From Delphinapterus leucas (taxonomy: Eukaryota > Chordata > Mammalia > Artiodactyla > Monodontidae): 64,000 nt of DNA. Both the position numbers and the translations under genes were made by a program. How positions within the stretch are numbered: position 1 is the stretch's first letter; every line of letters starts with the position of its first letter. The notes beneath the pieces were generated by a model that saw only the letters and a program-made list of their open reading frames with translations, did no database searches and had not been told where the DNA came from. This document shows, one piece after another, positions 36,101 to 46,740 of the stretch. The stretch spans positions 37,374,265 through 37,438,264 of the forward strand of contig NW_022098036.1 in assembly GCF_002288925.2 (NCBI RefSeq), in the 5' to 3' direction.

Positions 36101-36560
36101 TCTGGATGATCCATGCACTGATGTAGGTGAGGTACTGAAGTCCCCTACTATTATTATACTACAGTCAATTTCTCCTTTTAGGTGCTAATATTTGCTTTAC
36201 ATATTTAGGGGCTCCTATGTTGGGTGCATAAATATTTACAAATGTTATATCTTCTTGCTGGATTGACCCCTTTATTATTATGTAATACCCATCTCTGCCT
36301 TTAAGTCTTTGTTTTAAAGTCTATTTTGTCTGATATAAGTATAGCTACCCCAGCTTTCTTTTCGTTTCCATTTGCATGAAACATCTTTTTCCACCCCTTC
36401 ACTTTTAGTCTGTATGTGAGTGAGTCTTTTGCAGGCAACAAATATATGGGTATTGTTTTTATATTCATTCAGCTACTCTATGCCTTTTGATTGGAGAATT
36501 TAGTCCATTTGCATTTAAAGTAATTATTGATAGTTATACGCTTATTGCCATTTTGTCAAT
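33187..36560 (-). pseudogene. L1 ORF2 remnant, 3'-truncated
   Basis: Minus-strand frames give broken ORF2 pieces: the endonuclease region near 36560-35760 (an upstream stretch of ORF2), [18 protein letters not shown] (RT) near 34850, [14 protein letters not shown] near 34240. A 107-bp tandem duplication lies at 33334-33546. There are many stops; it is non-functional. Confidence 0.8.
33334..33546. repeat. 107-bp tandem duplication inside old L1
   Basis: Copy 1 is 33334-33440 and copy 2 is 33441-33546, both starting 'ttcagatcttctggccattt'. They differ at about one base ('ggatactaacc' versus 'ggatattaacc') apart from the junction end. Confidence 0.93.
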
Positions 36561-37279
36561 TGTTTTCTGGATGTTTTGTAGTTCCTCTCTGTTCCTTCCT
36601 TCTTCTCTTGCTTTCTTCCCCTGTGGTTTGATGACTCTGTATAGTGTTTTGCTTAGGTTCCTTTCTCATTGTCTTTTGTGTATCTATTGTAAGTATTTGC
36701 TTTGTGGTTACCGTGAGGCATATATATATAAAAGTTGACATACAAGTTTTATATGTATATAAAAAATTGATAACAAGTTAAATTTGAAGTCATTCTAACA
36801 CCCTACATTTTTACCACCCCACCCTATGTTTCATGTTTCTTGATGTCACATTTTACATCTTTTTTAATGTGTATCCCTTAACTAATTATTGTAGTTATAG
36901 TTATTTTTACTACTTTTACCTTTTAACCTTTATAAGTTTTTAATCCAATACCTTTAGTATAAATTTATCTTTACCAGTGAGATTTTTATTTTCATATGTT
37001 TTCTTGTAACTAACTAGTGCTCTTTTTTTTAACTTAAAGAAGTTTTTATTAACATCTCTTGTAAGGCCAGTTTAGTGGTGATGAACTTCTTTAGCTTTTG
37101 TTTCTCTAGAAGGCTCTTTATTTCTCCTTCAAGTCTGAATGACAATCTTGCCAGGCAGAATATTCTTGATTGAAAGTTTTTTTTCCTTTCAGCACTTTGA
37201 ATATAGCATGCCATTCCCTCCTGGCCTGAAAAGTTTCTGTAGAGAAATCTGCTGATAGTCTTACAGGTGTTCCCTTGTA

Positions 37280-37589
37280 CAGGCATACCTCAGTTTATTG
37301 TGCTTCAGTTTATTGCACTTTACAGATATTGCATTTTTTTACAAACTGAAGGCTTGTGGCAACGCTGCATTGTCAGAGGATGGTTTGCGATTTTTAGCAA
37401 TAAACTATTAAGGTTTGTACATTTTTTTAGACATAATGCTATTGCACTGTTAATAGAATACAGTATAGTATAAATGTACCTTCTATATGCACTGGAAAAA
37501 CAAAATATTTGTGTGACTCACTTTATTGCCATATTCACTTTATTGTGGTGGTCTGGAACTGAACCTGCAATATCTCTAAGGTATGCCTG
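37280..37589 (+). mobile_element. Tigger1-like (pogo-type) non-autonomous DNA transposon
   Basis: Ends are inverted repeats, 'caggcatacct' left and 'aggtatgcctg' right, flanked by TA at 37278-37279 and 37590-37591. Inner sequence ('tgaaggcttgtggcaacgct') matches Tigger1. Excising it restores continuous L1 sequence 'ttcccttgta|ggtcacaag'. At 310 bp it is too short to encode a transposase. Orientation is nominal. Confidence 0.88.
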
Positions 37590-39256
37590 TAGGTCACAAG
37601 TTATTCTACTCTTGCTGCTTTTAAGAGTCTCTCTTTATCTTTCAATTTTGATATCTTATATTTATATACTTATATTTATAATTATAATATGTCTTGGTGT
37701 GGGTCTCTTTGGGTTCATCTTGTTTGGAACTCTCTGGGCTTCCTGGACCTGGATGCCTGTCTCCTTCCCCAGGTTCGGGAAGTTGCAGCCATTATTTCTT
37801 CAAATAAGTTTTCTGCCCCTTTCTCTCTCTCGTCTTCTTTTGGGACCCCTATAATGTGAATATTATTCTGCTTGATGTTGTCCCATCAGTCCCTTAATCT
37901 ATCTTTACTTTCTTTTTCTTTTTTCTTTTTCCTACTCTGTTTGGGTGAGTTCAACTGCTCTGTCTACCAGATCACTGAGTCTTTTGCTTCATCTAGTCTG
38001 CTTTTGAGCCCCTCTAGTGTATTTTTCAGTTCAGTTATTGTATTCCTCAGCTCTATGACTTCTGTTTGGTGTTTTCTTACATTTTCTATCTCTTAGTGGA
38101 AGTTCTTGCTGTGTTCAATAGAATAGATTCTTCTCCTGAGCTTGGTGAGTATCTTTATGACCATTACTTTTAACTCTTTATCAGGTAAATTACTTATCAC
38201 CATTTCATTCAGGTTTCTTTTTTAGAGTTTTATCTTGTTTTTCATTTGGAACATATTCTTCTGTTGCCTCCTTTTGCTTGGCTCTCTGTGTTTGTTTCTA
38301 TATGTTAAGCAAAACAGGTATCTCTCCCAGTCTTGAAGAAGTAGCCTTGTGTAAAAGGTGAACCTTATCATTTAACCATGCCATAGCTTTTGGCTGGCTC
38401 TCAAGCCTTTGTGATTATTTAAGAAGCCTGATTATTTTCTTAATAAGTACAAGTTGTCAAGGGTGTCAAGAACTGTCTTTCCAATTGTTTCAGACCTATG
38501 GGACCCAGAAACACAATCCTCCCTGGCTACCAGATATAGGTGCTCAAGGGATGTCCCCTGTGTGAACTGCACATGCCCACTGGATTTGGTGGGGCCACAG
38601 GTGTGGCACAGGGGTAGGGTGCTCACCTGGCTGGCTTTGGTGGAGCCATGGGAGCAGCACAGGGGTGAAGCACACCCACCTGCACTAGGATAGAGGGTAA
38701 GTGCCAGCACCAGCAAGGTAAAGGGAATGCAAATATGGTGCCTGCCAGTGCCTCAGTCCAACAGGTTCTTGCCCCACCAGCAGATGCTTTAGGATTAGGA
38801 AATGAATCTACTGCACATATGTTCTAGGCACTTCTCAAACTGCTGCTTTTCTGCTGGGTCCCAGGGCAAGTGAATCTGTTTGTGAGCCCTTTAAAAGCAG
38901 AATCTCCATTCCCTACAGTCTTATGGGCCTCCTGGATGCAAGTTCCATTGGTTTTCAAAGCCTGAGGTTGGGGCACATGACATGGGGCATAAACACCTCA
39001 TTCCCCAGGGAGAAGCTCCACATTTGTGAGATTCCCTTCTGTCTGTGGGTCACCACACAGGGGATGGGGTTTTTGGTGGGACTGCATCTCTGCCTCTCCT
39101 ACCTGTCTCAATGTGGCTCTTTCATCCTTTGCTGTGGATGAGTTAGTTTTCAGGTCCTTCCCAGAGGAAACTGCTCCATATGTAGTTGTAGATTTGTTGT
39201 GTCCATGGAAGGAGATGAATCAGGACCTTACTATGCCGCCATCTTGAACCCTCTAA

Positions 39257-39869
39257 TCATGATGTGTTTTGTCCTTCTATGCCTGATTATCTTTGTCTGC
39301 ATGCTGGACAATGTATTTGAAAAAAATTATTTGAAAAAACAAACTGGTGCATTGGACGATGGCATCCACCTCCATAGAGAACTTTTATTTGCTTCTGTTA
39401 GAGCTGTCAATCCAAGACCATCTTAATACAAGGTCTAGACTTAAGATTTCCTGATCAAACAGATGATAGGAAGTAGTGCTACAAGTTTTTAGGGGGGGCT
39501 AAGTTAGCATGAATTCACTGCTATTCTGAGGGCTCAGCATTTTGTGGTTCCAGCTCATAGTGAGGGACAGACTACTCTTGCCAGACTCCAGGTTTTGATT
39601 TAAATCCCTCGGTCTTGTAAGGCATCTGAAAGCAGAACTCAGCTTCAAAGCTGGTAGGCTATGATCAATAAACATCCTTAGAACAAAAGTAGTTTTGAGA
39701 GAATGACCTATTTCTGTCAGTTCTGATCTTCTCACACGTCTAAGAATTTGTTTTCCATATTTTATTCTTTAGTTGTCCTTAGCAAAGTGCTGGTCTAAAT
39801 TATGTAGGCTGCCATTATATAAACACAGTCTTGTTTGTTCTAAATCATTAAAATCTGTAAACTGGGGAT
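39257..39869. other. Intron, nothing recognised
   Basis: No exon or firmly recognised repeat. A 75-codon plus-strand frame (39199-39426) straddles the L1 5' end and is chance. Confidence 0.5.
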
Positions 39870-40195
39870 AAATGGAAATGTTCTTAACTTGCTGAAAGGA
39901 TCCACTAAAAATGACAGGTAAACATCATACTTAACAGTGAAAAAGGAGAGACATTGCCAGTGATATCATACTTGAGACAAGGATGCCTACTATCACTGTT
40001 ACTATCTAAAATTCAACTGGTTGTGTTAGACAATGCAATAAGAAAAATAAAACCATTAAGAGATACAAACACCACAAAAGAAAGGACCAACTACCTAGAA
40101 ATTCTATTAAAAAGCTATCAGAATAAATGATTCTGTTAACGTGACCCAATACAGAAAAATACACAAAAATCAAGTTCCTAGACAACAATTATTAA
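39870..40195 (+). mobile_element. Old L1 ORF2 fragment (RT region)
   Basis: 'aacatcatacttaacagtga', 'gagacaaggatgcctactat' and 'agacaatgcaataagaaaaa' match the RT palm region, highly diverged. Confidence 0.7.
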
Positions 40196-40311
40196 TTAAA
40201 TATATATAAGCAAAAAAGGTTCCATTAATGTGGAAATGATAACAGTTTAGGTGTGACTAAAGTAATATGATGTTTTAATCTTTCTGTTCTAATAAACATA
40301 AGACACTTGTA

Positions 40312-40392
40312 TTGGGCTGGCCAAAAAGTTCGTTTAGGATTTTCCATTAAGATGTTATGGAAAAACCCAAATGAACTTTTTGGCCAACCCAA
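40312..40392. mobile_element. Mariner-type MITE, 81-bp near-palindrome
   Basis: Left arm begins 'ttgggctggccaaaaagttc'; the right arm ends 'gaactttttggccaacccaa'. About 33 of 37 arm bases pair. TA duplications at 40310-40311 and 40393-40394. It resembles the short mariner MITEs of cetartiodactyl genomes. Confidence 0.9.
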
Positions 40393-40474
40393 TACATCTA
40401 AATGTAGATTTCTGTGTTATGGATCATTTATAAAAGCCTTTGAACTATTATTAACTCGACCAAAATAAATATGT

Positions 40475-40660
40475 GCTATTTATTTTGTATTTGTTTACTT
40501 GCATATTATCTAACTCCCATACTAGATTATGCAAGAGGGTAGGGACTGTGCCTGTTTCATTCATCATTATATGTTCTGCATGTAATGTCTGGTATATAAG
40601 AGATAAGATATACATATCTGTTAAATAATTATAAGTGAATGAACTAATTCAATTTCTGAT
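40475..40660 (+). repeat. L2 LINE 3' end
   Basis: 'tgcaagagggtagggactgt', 'gcctgtttcattcatcatta' and 'aagtgaatgaactaattc' follow the L2 tail. Confidence 0.65.
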
Positions 40661-42407
40661 CCTTACACTCCTTAATGCTTTTAATTTTGTATAAAGTTCA
40701 CCTTTTATACAGGTAATCAGTGTCATAAGAGGATACCAAAATCTCAGGTTCAAAATCAGATAACAAATAAATAATAACTTTGGCTTTCAAGTGGTTTTAA
40801 AAGCAATTTGAAAATTATCATAGAAGCATCTACTGATAGCAACAATGACATCTCACAAAAAAGAGGGAGGGGCAGAAATCAGCCAGGTTAGTGATTGCAA
40901 AGTAATACCATTCAAGGAGGGACAAGGAGAATAAGAACCCCAAATTTTGATCACTAAACAGCTATTCACTTTCTCAACTATAGAACTGTCTCCAGAATCT
41001 CATTATAGTTGATGCTTTTGAAAGTTTCTGTGTTCACAGTAATCCTGGATCTGATTTCCTACAGGCTTTGTAAAGACACTTTCATGTTCTAAGGCGGTTC
41101 TAACAAAACACTTAATGCATCTACTCAGTAAATACTTTTCAAATAAATCTATCAAAAATTTTATAGCACAACACAGGAAAAGAAACAAGCCCATTTAAGA
41201 GGCTGTCGGTTTCCATTTCCTCACTTGGGTTCATGGGAATTAAATAAATATCAAGTAAAAAGCACCTGAATCTGCTAAAAATCTGAGTGTTTCAAATGCT
41301 GTGACACAAAGTAGTAGAAAATACTAGCTTCAATTTTTCCCTCTATAATATAACAAAACTTGGATTTCTGCTGACAACTTCTTTACTAGGTTTCAGCGCA
41401 AAGCAATTTAGAAATAGACAAGTCAGAGACGCTTTAAAAATAAATTAAGGTTTATAATGGAAATGCTGACAGATGCTCCTTTATAATAATGCCTGGTGAG
41501 ACAATATTTTACAAATGACTACATCACAATATGTGTGCAAGTGTTGTATATTAAAATGCAACAATGCCTAGCTCATAATTAAATCAGGACCATGAAAAGT
41601 TCAGTAGATGTTATAAAATGTGATGTGACGAGAAAATATACTAAGTTAAAATATAATGCAAGCAAGGATTTATTAACATTTGTCATTTAGAAGATTTAAA
41701 CAAGAGAAAATCTCAGCATAAATACTAATGACAGAAGTCAGAGAAGTGCAAACTCAGTACAGCCTAAAAATAGTTGGCTTCCAATGTGACCAGTGTATAC
41801 CATAGTTACTTTAGAAATCATATCCATTTTTGAGATGATCATATCCCTAGACTAAGACCAAAGTATAAATTTATAAATACATATATAACTCTTTTTTAAA
41901 AAACCTCTAGTATTCCTTCTTCTAGAATCCATGGTCAGCACTCAGCTTTCTGCTGCTGCAAACCTTTCCTGCTATTACAGATTATGCTGTCTTTGTTTTT
42001 GATAGTTACAAGCCACCATTTCCAGCAACCCCTGCTTTTGAACTCTCCACACCTATACTACAATATATAATGGTGGTCAAAGCAATTTGGGTCCAAAGAC
42101 CCAGCATAAGCAGTTCTACCACTGTCAAAGAAATATGGTAAGCCTTCATTTACTGAGAAGCCAAAACTAAAGAATCAATTTCATGTTTCAAAGCAAAGTA
42201 GAAATCCAGGAGCATTACACAGACTTCTTCATTATAAAGCTATATGCACATATTAACATACACCTCATGATATCAGTGCATAGTTCATCTTAAAACAAAT
42301 ACTTTACAATGAATTTTCTTAAATGATACCATTTTCTCTAATTTCGTCTAATGAAAATAGTGAATTTGTCTACTTGCATTGGTGTGTCCTACTGCGCTAT
42401 TCACTAA
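40661..42407. other. AT-rich intron, nothing recognised
   Basis: No exon-like open frames with splice signals were seen, and no repeat I can name. Confidence 0.6.
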
Positions 42408-42635
42408 CTCAGTGGCTCTCAACAAGGGACACTTTGCTCCCAAGGGACATCTGGTGATGTCTGGAGACATTTTTCATTGTAATGAGTGAGGAGAGGGGTG
42501 TTACTGACATCTGATGAGTGTTCAGCAGCTAGAGATGCTGCTAAAAATCCTACGATGTACAGGATAGCCCCTTCCAAAACAATCACCTAGCCCAAAATAT
42601 CAACAGTGTCGCTGTTGAGAAATGTTCCACTAACT
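42408..42635 (+). mobile_element. MER5A-type hAT DNA transposon
   Basis: 'actcagtggctctcaacaag', 'tggtgatgtctggagacatt', 'gatgctgctaaaaatcctac' and 'gtcgctgttgagaaatgttc' match MER5A across its length. Confidence 0.82.
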
Positions 42636-42774
42636 CCTTTTTTTCTTACCAAGCAGCAGTTCACAGTTTCCCTTATCTTGAATCCAAATAAACACTCAAG
42701 CCATCAACCAAAAATCAGAACTAAACTTAAGGCAAAGAGGAGGAGTAAGGTATGCAGATGATCTCCAAGAACAA

Positions 42775-42945
42775 CTGACTCATTCATTCATTCAACAAAT
42801 GACAGCAGTACTGTCAAATTACAGCCTGATACAGTACCAGGCATTGAGGACACCATGGTGCTAAGACAAGATCTCTCCTTTTATCTAGCTTATGTTCTAG
42901 TGATTCTCAGGCTGAAGAAATAGTCAAACTAAATAAAAAACCTTC
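42775..42945 (-). repeat. L2 LINE 3' end
   Basis: 'cattcattcattcaacaaat', 'acagtaccaggcattgagga' and 'tatctagcttatgttctagt' match the antisense L2 tail. Confidence 0.7.
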
Positions 42946-42999
42946 CATGCCTGACACATTCTGGAAAACTGGTGTAGCTATGCACACAGCTCCCAATGA

Positions 43000-43260
43000 T
43001 AGAGCATTCATTCTGTTTTTGGAAATGTCTTCATTTTAATGAGCCAAAATAACCTTCCCTGTAGCTTTCACCCTCTGATCATAGTTCTGCTCTCCTGAGT
43101 CATAAAGAACAAATCCCTGTTCCACATGACAGCCCTTTACACATTTAAAGACAGCTCTCATATACCTCTGAATTTTGTCTCCCAAAGGCTAAAACAATTC
43201 CTCCAGTGCCTCTTCATAAGACAGTTCTTCATAAGACACGATCCTTAAGATTGGAAGGAA
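43000..43260 (+). repeat. L3/CR1-like LINE fragment
   Basis: 'catttaaagacagctctcat' and 'ggctaaaacaattcctccag' followed by 'cctcttcataagacag' resemble the CR1/L3 3' region. Family from recall; moderate support. Confidence 0.45.
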
Positions 43261-43379
43261 ATGAGGAAAAATACTAAGGTTTTGTAAGAATTTAGGCTAT
43301 TAATTAGTAATTAATAAATTTTCTTGAGCTATCCTTTTCAAACCCACAAAACTGTTTTTAATAAGAAAGAATATAACAT

Positions 43380-43575
43380 TTACTACCCCCTATGTACAAT
43401 ATACTTGACACTTTATATGCATCATCATATTTAATTATCACAACAGTCCAGTGAAGTACATAATACTATCTTTACTTTAGACATGAAGAAATCAGACTCA
43501 GAAAGATTAAAGGAATTTTTCCAAGATCAGATGCTCTTCCTAAGCCCATGCTCTTTTCACTATACCATGTTACCT
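43380..43575 (-). repeat. MIR SINE
   Basis: 'tatgcatcatcatatttaat', 'gaagaaatcagactcagaaa' and 'aagcccatgctcttttcact' match antisense MIR. Confidence 0.68.
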
Positions 43576-43959
43576 AAAAATGGTGCTGGTTTTCACATTT
43601 TAATTCAATCACTGAGTTTTCATTATTTCCATGAACCAGTTTTAAAATGAAGCTAAATCTCAGAGTAACTTATGCTTGCATTAAGAAGAAACTTGCTCTA
43701 ATAGAAAAGCATTCTAACATCAAGTGCCTTTTAATAAGAATATACACATTCTTGCCCTACCTACACAATTCTCCACATATATACGCTGAATTCTGTTTGA
43801 TTAACAAATTCTATGTAATATATGATTTCACAAGTTGCTATCCCTTAAGAAAACAATCTAATTAAGAAAGACAACATTCATTTGAAATCTATATACCTAT
43901 TAGCTATACTGAAATAATACACAATGCCAAAAATTCTTAAAACTCATTCATGGGAGTCA

Positions 43960-44105
43960 GGCAGAATAATATAATGGCAGAGATTAGTAACAGACTGGAT
44001 TTGCCTCTTAATCTCTCTGGGCCTCTGTGTTCTAACCTAAAATTGGAGAAAATAATAAAAACTACCTCACAGGGTTGTTGGAATACTGTAACAGGTTCTG
44101 AATTG
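43960..44105 (+). repeat. MIR SINE
   Basis: 'cttaatctctctgggcctct' and 'ctacctcacagggttgttgg' match sense MIR. Confidence 0.7.
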
Positions 44106-44645
44106 GTCTCCCTACTTCCACCATTCTCACCCCTTCCTTCCCACTCCACCTACTTCTATTCTGTACACAAGCGGCCAAAGTGATCCCCTTTAAAACAAAA
44201 ACCATATCATGTCACACCACTGCTCAAAAACCTCCAATAGCTTTTTTGTCATTTTGGAACAAAATCCCAAATCCTTATCAGAGCCTATAAGACCCTAGAT
44301 GATCCAGTCCCTGGCTTCCTTACTCATGTATTCCCTCCACTCTGAACGCTCTTCCCCCAGATGCCTGGATGGCTCAATCTCTTTCCTTCCATTCAAGTCT
44401 GCTTTAAATGTCACCTTCTCAGATAAACTTTCCCTAGTCATTCTCTATTTCTTTCCAATAGCATTGATCACTAACCAATATTATATTATGTTTTTATTTA
44501 TTTGTTTATTTCTGTCTCTCCTACCAAAAAGTATAACCCATTAGAACAGGGTCTTTGTTTGTTTCACCCCTGTATCTCCAGCACCAAGCATGCTGCCTGG
44601 CACACTGTAGGTGCTCAATAGTCAATCCATGAGTGAAGTGAAATA
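44106..44645 (+). repeat. L2 LINE, long 3' copy
   Basis: It follows L2 across about 500 bases: 'accactgctcaaaaacctcc', 'gaacgctcttcccccagatg', 'aatgtcaccttctcagataa', 'gtatctccagcaccaagcat' and 'cacactgtaggtgctcaata'. The 81-codon frame at 44299-44544 is L2-derived. Confidence 0.85.
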
Positions 44646-44744
44646 ACGCAAATAAAGAGCTTAGCACGACACTTGAGAACAAGTGAGAACATTTAAACAA
44701 TGTTAGCTATTACTACTATCAACAAAAGTATTTCTGTTATTTTT

Positions 44745-44815
44745 CATACATTCATTAAACAAACTATCTCTAAACACTAAGTTTGTGCCAGGCATTGTGC
44801 TGTGTAGTTTTTTAC
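44745..44815 (-). repeat. L2 LINE fragment
   Basis: 'acattcattaaacaaactat' and 'tgccaggcattgtgctgtgt' match the antisense L2 tail. Confidence 0.6.
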
Positions 44816-45189
44816 ATGTTGATATTGCCTTTTGGGAAGTTTCTGAAAACTAGCTAGAGAGCCACTGGCATAAGATGATAATTGCACTTCACAAAGTAAT
44901 TAAATGCCTCCAAAAGGCTTCCAGAATTCTACCCCTTACAGAATTTACGGTTTTTCCTTTAACTTGATCTGGTTGCATCCCATTAGCCCAGGCACAGTAC
45001 CAGGCAATAGCAGTCGATAATAAAATGTTAACAGTGGGGCATGATAATTTCCTCCTTTAATAGTTTTTCAGGCTGTTGATTTTTCTTAAGACCAAAACCC
45101 AAGACAAACTCCAGCCATGAACAATTACAAAATATATGAATCACCAAAGCTACCCAGAGGCACTGATCATATTAACAAATCAAATGAGG
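44816..45189. other. Intron, nothing recognised
   Basis: No coding or repeat signal. Confidence 0.55.
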
Positions 45190-45400
45190 TTACATGAGAG
45201 GCAACTGAAGTGTAATAGAAAGAGTCCCTTCCCAGCTCTATGTGACCTTATACAAGCTATTTAGCTTCCCTATGCTTCTGTTTCCTTACCTTCAAAACAG
45301 AAAAAAAAAATTATTCTACCTCATAAAGATATTATGAAAATGAAATAAAATAAACAAGGTGAGATTTCAGGCACAAACTAAGACACCCTAAATGTCTGCT
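45190..45400 (+). repeat. MIR SINE with poly(A)-like interruption
   Basis: 'tgtgaccttatacaagctat', 'cttctgtttccttaccttca' and 'ctacctcataaagatattat' follow sense MIR. Confidence 0.68.
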
Positions 45401-45724
45401 CTCTCAGCTCATGGAATATAAACTCAGGCAGTAGTGTGGAATCTACTAAAAATGCTCTATACTTTTGTATAATGTCCACACTATCTAGCACAGATTCAGT
45501 AAATATTGGCCTTGTACTATATTATACAGGGGAAACACACCTAATTACCCAGTGTTTAGATGGTAAAACAATCAGAAACCAATTTGTCTCAGGCTTTGTG
45601 AGTCACTGATGAAGTGAAAATGATATCCATGCACTTTACAAAAGGGAATCAGCATTTCTCTAAACTTGAAAAACCCCTAACATTGTCATTATTCATATGA
45701 CTCCCCAAAACTCATGTCATTTTT
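45401..45724. other. Intron with a weak L2-like tail
   Basis: 45405-45510 vaguely resembles the sense L2 end ('ctagcacagattcagtaaat'). Otherwise nothing. Confidence 0.45.
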
Positions 45725-46740
45725 CACTCATTTGTTCATTCAGTCAACACACCTTGAAATTCAACTACATGCCACCTACTATTCTAGGTGCTAGAGATGA
45801 AAAGAATCAGGCTTGGTCCCTCATCTGCCCTTAAAGGAATTCAAAGGCTTTTTAAAATAGTTAATCTTAAGGGTTATGGAAGCTCTGAGGAGGAAATCAA
45901 TCATTTTAGGAAAGGCTTTATAGAAGTACTCTCCAATAGAAGTTTCTACAAGGATGAAGATTTTCTTTAACATGTACTGTCCAATACAATAGCCACTAAC
46001 CACATGTAGCTATTGAACACCTAAAATAGCTAATATAACACCTAAAGTAGCTAATATAACTGTGAAATGGAATTTTTAATTTTAATTAACTTTAATAGCC
46101 AAAGGTAGCTAGTGGTTACTGTACTGTATTGCACAGCAGAGCTTTACAGGATAGGTAATAAAATTGAGCTGAAATATTAAAAAAAGGGAGTAAGGAATTG
46201 CTGGGGTGGGCGATAGCACATTCTAGGAAATGAGAAAGGCACAAACGACATGAAGGGCGATGAGGAGGATACCTTAATGTGTTCAGGGAAGGCTGCCTGG
46301 GATGTGTGGCATGTGGAAAGGAGAAAAACGAAATGAGGTTAGATAGGACCAAAATATGAATGCCCCTGAATACCAAGGTAAGGATTTAAACTTTATGCAG
46401 CAGACAACAGGAAAACACCAAAGACTTTAAAGTCAGGGAATATATGACTATATCCACACGCTGAAAGACAATTTTGACCATAAGAGGAGCAATACATTGA
46501 AAGAAGAGACCAGAGAGGTAGAAAGATCAGCTATGGATGAGACTACTGCAGTCCTCCAAGTTAGATGATGAAGACTCTGGCTACTGCAATCACATGAGAA
46601 CAGGGATGAAGGAATGAATTCAAGAGACATTTTGGAGATAAAATTAGCAGGCTTTAGAGAACTATGAGATGTGGCAGACAAGAAAGAAATCAAAGTCCAA
46701 GCTACTGGGGTACCAGCCTGGAAAACCAGATAATTTAGTC
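45725..46740 (-). repeat. L2 LINE, long antisense copy split by a DNA element
   Basis: The L2 tail at 45725-45850 ('gttcattcagtcaacacacc', 'attctaggtgctagagatga') and more internal L2 at 46190-46740 ('gaaaacaccaaagactttaa', 'gagactactgcagtcctcca') lie in consistent order around the insert at 45930-46145. Confidence 0.68.
45930..46145. mobile_element. Non-autonomous DNA transposon with inverted ends
   Basis: 'actgtccaatacaatagcca' and 'ctaaccacatgtagctattg' on the left are mirrored by 'aggtagctagtggttactgt' and 'actgtattgcacagcagag' on the right. An AT-rich centre (tttttaattttaattaactt) lies between. MER-type; exact family not assigned. Confidence 0.65.

Larger units (their letters stand above)
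33187..39250 (-). mobile_element. Old, nearly complete antisense L1 with nested DNA transposon
   Basis: Reading right to left: 5' end near 39250 with YY1-type site (gccgccatcttg at 39235-39246), 5'UTR to about 38110, ORF1 (about 38100-37020, interrupted by a Tigger element at 37280-37589), an unusually long ORF1-ORF2 spacer (about 37000-36560), then ORF2 to 33187. It stops inside the ORF2 C-terminal region at the SINE, so the 3' end is missing. All frames are broken. Orientation is the same as NUBPL. Confidence 0.88.

Noticed and set aside
44299..44544. 81-codon frame
   Set aside because: Fully explained by an L2 3' copy.
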